A stretch of 8,066 nucleotides of DNA, taken from the NCBI GenBank assembly GCA_947470885.1, contig CANIXE010000090.1:1-8066 (forward strand). Reading direction: 5' to 3'. Numbering within the stretch: position 1 is the stretch's first letter; each line of letters opens with the position of its first letter. The notes beneath the pieces were generated by a model. The model did no database searches and was not told the origin of the DNA. It saw nothing but the letters and a program-made list of their open reading frames with translations. Below are positions 1-4,777 of the stretch, one piece after another. A program made the position numbers and the translations under genes. This DNA is from Planctomycetota bacterium. Its GTDB lineage: Bacteria > Planctomycetota > UBA11346.

Positions 1-1323
1 ACCCCGGCGGCGGCGGGCCGGATCGCCACTGCCCTGGAGCCCAAGGTCGTAACCGAGCGCCAACCCCAATCCGACCGGACCCTCAAATCCCTGCCGGGGA
101 CGCCGCCAGAACCCAAGGCAGGTCATTCCCAGACCGACAAGTCGATGCGGATTTCCGAGTCGCGGATCGACACCTTCCTCCATTACGTGGGCGAACTCCT
201 GGTGGTGGGGGACATGTTCGATCATCTGCAAGGCCGGGCCCTGGGCCTGTCCGCAGGGGGTCATCCGAACCTCCATTTGCTGGCCCGGGATCTGCGCCGG
301 GCCAACGAAACCTTCGGCGATCTGTCGAACAAGCTCCAGGGGGCGATCATGGGCATCCGCAAGGTGTCCATCAAGCCGCTCCTCCAGAAGGTGCCGCGGA
401 TCGTCCGGGATGCTTCCCATGCCAAGGAAAAAGAGGCTGTGGTGGTGATCGAGGGGGACGATGTCGAGATCGACAAGAGCCTGGTCGACCTGATGGATTC
501 CCCCCTGACCCACATGTCCCGGAACGCCGCTGACCACGGCATCGAAAGGCCGGACCTCCGGGAAAAGGCCGGTAAACCCCGGGTTGGCACGATCCTGATC
601 AAGGCCGCTGAAACGTCGTCGTCCATCGTCCTCACCATCGAAGACGACGGTGGTGGTCTGGATCTTGAACGGATCCGGGCCAAGGCGGAATCCCTGGGCC
701 TGGTCAAACCGGGCACGGTGATGACGGATCAGGACGTGGTGAACTGCATTTTCGCCAGCGGGCTGTCCACCGCCGAGACCATCACCGACATCAGCGGTCG
801 GGGCGTTGGCATGGATGTGGTCAAACGGGCCATCGAGGATGCCGGGGGCACCATCCAAGTGAGCACCGTCCGGGGCAAGGGCTCGAAGTTCGTGCTGTCC
901 CTGCCCAAACGGGTGACCACCCAGATCTTGCCGGGGTACCTGATGCGACTCCGGGGCCAATTGTTCGTGGTCCCCCTGGATCGGGTGCGGGAGACCTTCC
1001 GCATCCTGCCCGAGGAGATTTCCACCATGGCCAACCGGGGCCGCTGCCTGATGCGCCATGGAGAAGTCCTGCCCCTTTTGGCCCTGGCGGATGCCCTGGA
1101 GCTGCCGGCCATGGCCTCGGTCCACCGGGCCACCGCCGTCACCCTGGAGTCCAAGCATCGGCTGCTGGCCGTTGAGGTCGATCAGGTGGTGGGGGTTCAG
1201 AAGGTGGTGGTTCGCAGTATCAATGGCCTGCCCACCACCAATCGCCTCCTCGGGGGCGGTGCCCTGATGGGTGACGGTAGCGTGGCTCTCATCCTCAACG
1301 TCGATGCCCTGGCGGAGTGCTGA
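1..1323 (+). CDS. cheA: Chemotaxis histidine kinase CheA, C-terminal part (5' end off window)
   Basis: CheA autophosphorylates on a His in its P1 domain and passes the phosphate to receiver domains of CheY and CheB; it works in the cytoplasm in receptor arrays. The frame is open from base 1, so the gene begins upstream: 440 residues are visible and the P1 domain is missing. Residues 1-48 are a Pro/Ala-rich linker. Residues 49-110 or so are the P3 dimerisation hairpin (RIDTFLHYVGELLV). The P4 ATPase domain has an N-box (RNAADHGIE, Asn175), a G1 box (DDGGG, 215-219), a FASGLSTA segment (251-258, where PGFSTA is commoner) and a G2 box (SGRGVGMDVV, 265-274). From about residue 303 to the end is a CheW-like P5 domain that would bind CheW and receptors. 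An ATG at 145 sits at the start of P3 and is an internal Met, not a credible start. The stop TGA overlaps the ATG of the next gene. The family call is firm from the ordered boxes; the partner receptors are unknown. Confidence 0.96.
   Translation, partial: TPAAAGRIATALEPKVVTERQPQSDRTLKSLPGTPPEPKAGHSQTDKSMRISESRIDTFLHYVGELLVVGDMFDHLQGRALGLSAGGHPNLHLLARDLRRANETFGDLSNKLQGAIMGIRKVSIKPLLQKVPRIVRDASHAKEKEAVVVIEGDDVEIDKSLVDLMDSPLTHMSRNAADHGIERPDLREKAGKPRVGTILIKAAETSSSIVLTIEDDGGGLDLERIRAKAESLGLVKPGTVMTDQDVVNCIFASGLSTAETITDISGRGVGMDVVKRAIEDAGGTIQVSTVRGKGSKFVLSLPKRVTTQILPGYLMRLRGQLFVVPLDRVRETFRILPEEISTMANRGRCLMRHGEVLPLLALADALELPAMASVHRATAVTLESKHRLLAVEVDQVVGVQKVVVRSINGLPTTNRLLGGGALMGDGSVALILNVDALAEC
1314..1317 (+). 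promoter_or_regulatory. Shine-Dalgarno GGAG for the cheD-receiver gene
   Basis: GGAG lies inside the last codons of cheA, five bases before the ATG at 1323. It favours that ATG over the in-frame GTG at 1317, which the GGAG itself would overlap. Of the rightward starts in this window it is the clearest ribosome binding site; the others rely on weak or no Shine-Dalgarno matches. Confidence 0.55.
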
Positions 1324-2270
1324 TGGCTGATGCTCCACAAAACGCCGTGTTCCTCCTTCCCGGGGAAATGCACTACGCCCGGGAGGCGACCCGGATCTCG
1401 ACCCTGCTCGGCTCCTGCGTCGCCGTGGTATTGATGGATCCCCTGCACCGATTCGGGGGCATGAACCATTTCTTGTTGCCGGATGCCAGTATCAGCGGTC
1501 TGACTCCAGGCCGCTGTGGTGACCAGGCGACGGCCATGCTGTTGAAAATGGCGGCGATGGCCGGCAGCAAGCCAACCGATCTGAAGGCCGCCCTGGTGGG
1601 GGGAGGCAAGGTGGTGGGGCACCTCGGCTCCATTGATGGGGCTGGTCTGGGGGACGTGGGCGAACGGAACATCGCCGCCGCCCGGGCGGCCCTGTCCGCC
1701 GCCGGCATCCGCATTGCCCGCAATGATACCGGGGGCACCCAGGGCCGCCGGGTGCGCCTGCACACGGACACCGGGGAGCTGATCATCGAAGCCATCGCCC
1801 AGGATGCCGCCACCGCCCAGGCCAGCGCCAAGGCCGAGGCCTTGAAGAAGCGCAAGGCCCGGATCGTGGTCATCGATGATTCGGCGACGGTGCGGAATCT
1901 GTTGAAGCAGGCCCTGAACAATGATCCTGATCTGGAAGTCGTGGGCGAGGCGGAGGATCCCTTCCAGGCCCGGGAACGGATCATGGAACTGGATCCGGAT
2001 GTGCTCTGCCTGGACATCATCATGCCCAAGCTGGATGGTCTGTCGTTCCTTAAGCGCCTGATGGCCTACAAACCCATTCCCACCGTGGTCATCAGCACCA
2101 TCGCTAAGGCCGGTTCTGAAATGCATCGCAAGCTGGAGGAAGCAGGGGCGGTGGCGATTTTCGACAAGGAGGATCTGGCGATCTACCAGGGGCTGGAGGT
2201 CTGCCGGGCCAAGTTGTTGCCGGTGCTCCGCCGGGCCGCGGTCACCACCGTCCGCAAGATCGGATCCTGA
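1323..2270 (+). CDS. cheD: CheD receptor glutamine deamidase fused to a CheB-like receiver domain
   Basis: CheD converts receptor glutamines to glutamates in the cytoplasm. Starting at ATG 1323 (315 residues; an in-frame GTG lies at 1317), residues 1-160 or so are a full CheD domain: LGSC with catalytic Cys32, GGMNH with His49, Ser26 at the place of the Thr that helps catalysis in Thermotoga CheD, then GERN and DTGGTQGR motifs. An Ala/Lys-rich linker (about 160-178) leads to a receiver domain (about 179-285) with acidic pair Asp185/Asp186, phosphoacceptor Asp231, switch residue Ser258 and Lys282. The usual Lys-Pro after the phosphorylation site is Lys-Glu here. Standalone CheD is only about 160 residues, so this is a fusion. 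The receiver matches that of the adjacent CheB without gaps at 50 of 105 positions. The gene overlaps the cheA stop (TGATG) and is followed 4 bases later by cheR, so it belongs to the operon. I infer that CheA phosphorylates the receiver and tunes CheD, possibly replacing CheC-P; a phosphate-sink role is the alternative. Both domain calls are strong; the regulatory role is inferred. Confidence 0.93.
   Translation: MADAPQNAVFLLPGEMHYAREATRISTLLGSCVAVVLMDPLHRFGGMNHFLLPDASISGLTPGRCGDQATAMLLKMAAMAGSKPTDLKAALVGGGKVVGHLGSIDGAGLGDVGERNIAAARAALSAAGIRIARNDTGGTQGRRVRLHTDTGELIIEAIAQDAATAQASAKAEALKKRKARIVVIDDSATVRNLLKQALNNDPDLEVVGEAEDPFQARERIMELDPDVLCLDIIMPKLDGLSFLKRLMAYKPIPTVVISTIAKAGSEMHRKLEEAGAVAIFDKEDLAIYQGLEVCRAKLLPVLRRAAVTTVRKIGS
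2031..2064 (+). repeat. Diverged repeat shared with cheB receiver (copy 1)
   Basis: This stretch encodes LDGLSFLKRLM in the CheD-fused receiver. It is identical at 31 of 34 bases to 3264-3297 in cheB; the three differences leave the protein unchanged. It is the best-conserved DNA part of a longer paralogous region, and strong constraint on this helix may explain it without recent copying. Confidence 0.6.
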
Positions 2271-2274
2271 TTTC

Positions 2275-3081
2275 ATGGCCGTCATCGATGCTGCCAGCTT
2301 CGGCCGGTTGAAAATCCTGGTCCGGGATCTTGCGGGCATTGATCTGAAACCCGGGAAGGAAGCCCTGGTTTCAGGTCGCCTGCAGAAACGGATGCGCGAA
2401 CTGGGGATCGACAACTTTGGCCATTACCTGGATCTGGTGGAACGTCAGGGGGCCGAGGATGAGATCATCCTCATGCTCGATGCCATCAGCACGAACGTCA
2501 CCAGCTTCTTCCGGGAGGCCGAGCATTTCACCCTGCTGCGGGCCCAGGCCGACGCCTGGCTGGCGGAAGGTCGGACCAAGCTGCGGGTCTGGTGTGCCGC
2601 CGCCAGCTCCGGCGAGGAACCCTACACCTTGGCGATGACCTTGTTGGACGTCATTGGTAAGCGCAAAGTGGATCTCAAGATCCTGGCCACGGACATCAGC
2701 ACCCGGGTGCTGGAGATGGGTCGCCACGGCACCTATAGCGCCGCCGCGGTGGCCACCGTCCCGGAAGCCCTCCGCCGGCGCTACTTCACCCCGTCCCCGG
2801 ATGGCAAGCTGTACCGGGTGACCGAGGAGATGCGCAACCTCATCACCTTCAACCGTCTGAACCTGGCCAAGCCGCCCTACCCGATGAAGGGACCCTTCGA
2901 CGCGGTGTTCTGCCGCAATGTGATGATCTATTTCGACAATGAAGTGCGCTCACGGATCCTCACCGAGACCCGGCGGATCCTCCGTCCGGGGGGCCTGTTC
3001 TGCGTCGGCCACGCCGAGAGCTTGGCTCAGCTCCAGGGCGATTTACTGACCCTCCAGCCCGCTGCCTACCGGATGCCCTGA
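2275..3081 (+). CDS. cheR: Chemotaxis receptor methyltransferase CheR
   Basis: CheR transfers methyl groups from S-adenosylmethionine to specific glutamates of chemoreceptors in the cytoplasm, opposing CheB. The 268 residues are a normal length for the family. The N-terminal helical domain (about 1-85) ends in the family signature TNVTSFFRE (73-81). The SAM-binding Rossmann fold follows: WCAAASSGEEPYTLAM (106-121), ATDIS (138-142), FCRNVMIYF (212-220) and a final GGLFCVGHAESL (239-250). The variable beta-subdomain insert is near 150-185. There is no C-terminal TPR or other extension. The ATG lies 4 bases after the cheD stop, with no convincing Shine-Dalgarno, so its translation may depend on ribosomes arriving from cheD. 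Its stop TGA overlaps the ATG of cheB. Confidence is high because every CheR motif is present in order. Confidence 0.97.
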   Translation: MAVIDAASFGRLKILVRDLAGIDLKPGKEALVSGRLQKRMRELGIDNFGHYLDLVERQGAEDEIILMLDAISTNVTSFFREAEHFTLLRAQADAWLAEGRTKLRVWCAAASSGEEPYTLAMTLLDVIGKRKVDLKILATDISTRVLEMGRHGTYSAAAVATVPEALRRRYFTPSPDGKLYRVTEEMRNLITFNRLNLAKPPYPMKGPFDAVFCRNVMIYFDNEVRSRILTETRRILRPGGLFCVGHAESLAQLQGDLLTLQPAAYRMP

Positions 3082-4109
3082 TGGAAGCCATTAAAGTCTT
3101 GATCGTCGATGACAGCGCCACCGTCCGCCAAGTCCTGACCCGGGAGTTGGCCAAGGACGCAGGACTGCAGGTTGTTGGCGCCGCCCCTGATCCCTTCGCC
3201 GCCCGGGAGCTGATGCAGCTCCACCAGCCGGACATCCTGACCCTGGATCTGGAAATGCCCCGGTTGGATGGCCTGTCGTTCCTGAAGCGCCTGATGGAGC
3301 ATCGGCCCATGCCGGTGATCGTGGTTTCGTCCCTGACGCCCCAGGGCAGCGCCTTGGCCCTCCAGGCGATGGAGGCCGGGGCCCTGGATGTTTTGGGCAA
3401 ACCGGGAATCGCCTACGGCGTCGGCGAACTGGCCCCCCAGCTCATCGCCCGGCTAAAGGCTCTGGGCCGGGTGCGGGTGGCAAAAAAAGTCGCCGCGGTC
3501 GGCCCCATGGTTCTCCCCGGCCTGAGCAAGACCACCAACCAGGTTCTGGCCATCGGCGCCAGCACCGGCGGCACCGAGGCCCTTCGGCGGATGCTGGCGA
3601 TGCTGCCCCCGGATGCCCCGGGGACGATGATCGTCCAGCACATGCCCCCGGGATTCACCGCCCAGTTCGCCCAACGCCTGAACGAATGCTGTAAAATCCA
3701 TGTAAAGGAGGCCGAACACGGGGACATCATCAGCCCGGGGATCTGTTTGGTGGCTCCGGGGGATCGCCACCTGCTGCTCCGCCGGGATGGGGCGATCTAC
3801 CGGGCCGACCTCCGGGATGGTCCGAAGGTCGGACTGCACAAACCAGCCGTGGATGTGCTGTTCCGTTCCGTGGCCCAGATCGCCGGGGCGAATGCCATTG
3901 GTGTGCTCCTCACCGGCATGGGTCGGGACGGGGCGGACGGACTTAAGCTGCTCCAGGGCGCGGGCTCACCCACCATCGCCCAGGACGAGGCCAGCTGCGT
4001 GGTCTGGGGTATGCCCGGTGAGGCGGTGAAACTCGGCGCTGCCGACCAGATTCTGCCGTTGGACCAGATTCCCGGGGCGATCCTCAACCTGGCCCGGAAG
4101 CACGGCTGA
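3081..4109 (+). CDS. cheB: Protein-glutamate methylesterase/glutaminase CheB
   Basis: CheB removes methyl groups from receptor glutamates and can deamidate receptor glutamines. It acts in the cytoplasm and is activated when CheA phosphorylates its receiver. The 342 residues are the usual length. Receiver (about 1-110): Asp10/Asp11 acidic pair, phosphoacceptor Asp56 in LTLDLEMP, Ser83, Lys107-Pro108. A linker of about 40 residues leads to the methylesterase domain (about 153-340), with catalytic triad Ser161 (GASTGG), His187 (QHMPPGF) and Asp283 (MGRDGADG), each three residues before the Salmonella positions. The ATG overlaps the cheR stop as TGATG, a sign of translational coupling. The enzyme looks fully competent. 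It duplicates the deamidase activity of the CheD gene two places upstream, and both proteins carry related receivers. The gap after it holds a hairpin that may end or attenuate the chemotaxis transcript. Confidence 0.97.
   Translation: MEAIKVLIVDDSATVRQVLTRELAKDAGLQVVGAAPDPFAARELMQLHQPDILTLDLEMPRLDGLSFLKRLMEHRPMPVIVVSSLTPQGSALALQAMEAGALDVLGKPGIAYGVGELAPQLIARLKALGRVRVAKKVAAVGPMVLPGLSKTTNQVLAIGASTGGTEALRRMLAMLPPDAPGTMIVQHMPPGFTAQFAQRLNECCKIHVKEAEHGDIISPGICLVAPGDRHLLLRRDGAIYRADLRDGPKVGLHKPAVDVLFRSVAQIAGANAIGVLLTGMGRDGADGLKLLQGAGSPTIAQDEASCVVWGMPGEAVKLGAADQILPLDQIPGAILNLARKHG
3264..3297 (+). repeat. Diverged repeat shared with the CheD-fused receiver (copy 2)
   Basis: Partner of 2031-2064, with 31 of 34 bases the same. 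It codes for the helix just after the phosphoacceptor loop of CheB. Confidence 0.6.
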
Positions 4110-4120
4110 GATCGTTCCGT

Positions 4121-4151
4121 GACCAGGAACCCTGCCGCTGGTTCCCCGGTC
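4121..4151 (+). terminator. Hairpin between cheB and hisH, possible terminator or attenuator
   Basis: The stem reads GACC, a one-base A bulge, GGAACC, an eight-base loop (4132-4139), GGTTCC, a two-base CC bulge, then GGTC: ten base pairs around a small internal loop. It lies in the 62-base gap after the cheB stop. No T-run follows, so it is not a classic intrinsic terminator. It could be a Rho-assisted end, a stabilising 3' structure or a partial block to read-through into hisH. The base pairing is directly visible; the function is inferred. Confidence 0.4.
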
Positions 4152-4171
4152 GTCGGCGTTAGAACTTGGCT

Positions 4172-4777
4172 ATGCGCGTCGCCATCCTTGATTACGGTGC
4201 CGGTAACCTCGCCTCGGTGCGCCGGGCTTTCGCCCACCTGGGAGCCGAGGCGGTGATCACCGCGGATCCCCAGGTGATCACCGGTGCCGAGCGGGTGGTA
4301 TTTCCCGGGGTCGGGGCGGCGGCCAGTTGCATGGGGGCATTGAAGGGCAGCGGCACGGATGCCGCGCTCCGGGCCGCCCTGGGGGCCGGACGGCCGGTCC
4401 TGGGGATTTGCCTGGGTCTGCAACTGCTGTTCGAGCACAGTGAAGAGGATGGCGGCACCCCGTGCCTGGGGATCCTCCCCGGGCGGGTGATCCGTTTCCG
4501 CTGCACGGATCCCGGGTTGAAAATCCCCCATATGGGTTGGAATCCGACGGTGCTTACCGATCCCGTGCTGGGGCGGAGCCTGCCTCAAGAGAGCCTGTTT
4601 TACTACGTCCATTCGTATCACGTCGTCCCTGGACCCGGTGTCCAGGTGGTGGCCACCAGCGACCATGGTGGGACCTTCTGCGCCGGTGTCCGCCGGGACA
4701 ACTTGGTGGCGATGCAGTTCCATCCTGAAAAGAGCGGTCCAGCGGGCCTGCGCCTCCTGGCCGATTTCATCGCCTGA
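4172..4777 (+). CDS. hisH: Imidazole glycerol phosphate synthase, glutamine amidotransferase subunit HisH
   Basis: HisH releases ammonia from glutamine and channels it to HisF, which makes imidazole glycerol phosphate (histidine pathway) and AICAR (a purine precursor). From ATG 4172 the protein has 201 residues, the normal size. An in-frame TTG at 4166 would add two residues, and neither start has a clear Shine-Dalgarno. The class I amidotransferase triad is complete: Cys80 (GICLGLQLLFE), His184 and Glu186 (MQFHPEKS). HisH signatures include LDYGAGNL at the N-terminus, PGVGA (45-49), PHMGWN (119-124) and YYVHSYH (144-150). The HisF partner is not in this window, and neither is any other his gene. 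Relatives of HisH also serve surface-glycan sugar synthesis, so that role is possible though less likely. The stop overlaps the start of the downstream hydrolase gene as TGATG. Confidence 0.94.
   Translation: MRVAILDYGAGNLASVRRAFAHLGAEAVITADPQVITGAERVVFPGVGAAASCMGALKGSGTDAALRAALGAGRPVLGICLGLQLLFEHSEEDGGTPCLGILPGRVIRFRCTDPGLKIPHMGWNPTVLTDPVLGRSLPQESLFYYVHSYHVVPGPGVQVVATSDHGGTFCAGVRRDNLVAMQFHPEKSGPAGLRLLADFIA

Noticed and set aside
145..147. ATG at 145 as the start of a short CheA lacking its P1 domain
   Set aside because: The same frame is open back to base 1 with a Pro/Ala-rich linker typical of CheA, so the gene almost surely begins upstream and still carries P1.
1317..1319. GTG at 1317 as start of the cheD-receiver gene
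   Set aside because: The ATG at 1323 has a GGAG five bases ahead and the TGATG junction seen at two other gene pairs here; the GTG would overlap that GGAG.
1197..2414. Long minus-strand open frame of about 405 codons across cheA, cheD and cheR
   Set aside because: It lies opposite three firmly identified genes, its product is low-complexity (rich in Gly, His, Gln, Arg, Pro) with no recognisable motif, and long antisense frames are common in GC-rich DNA.
2031..3297. Idea that the matching 34-base blocks in cheD and cheB are a mobile or recent direct repeat
   Set aside because: Flanking DNA has diverged strongly, the match follows codons of a conserved receiver helix, and no element ends are seen; old paralogy explains it better.
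4166..4168. TTG at 4166 as start of hisH
   Set aside because: The ATG two codons later places the first strand (MRVAILDYGAGN) exactly as in HisH proteins, and the TTG has no supporting ribosome site.
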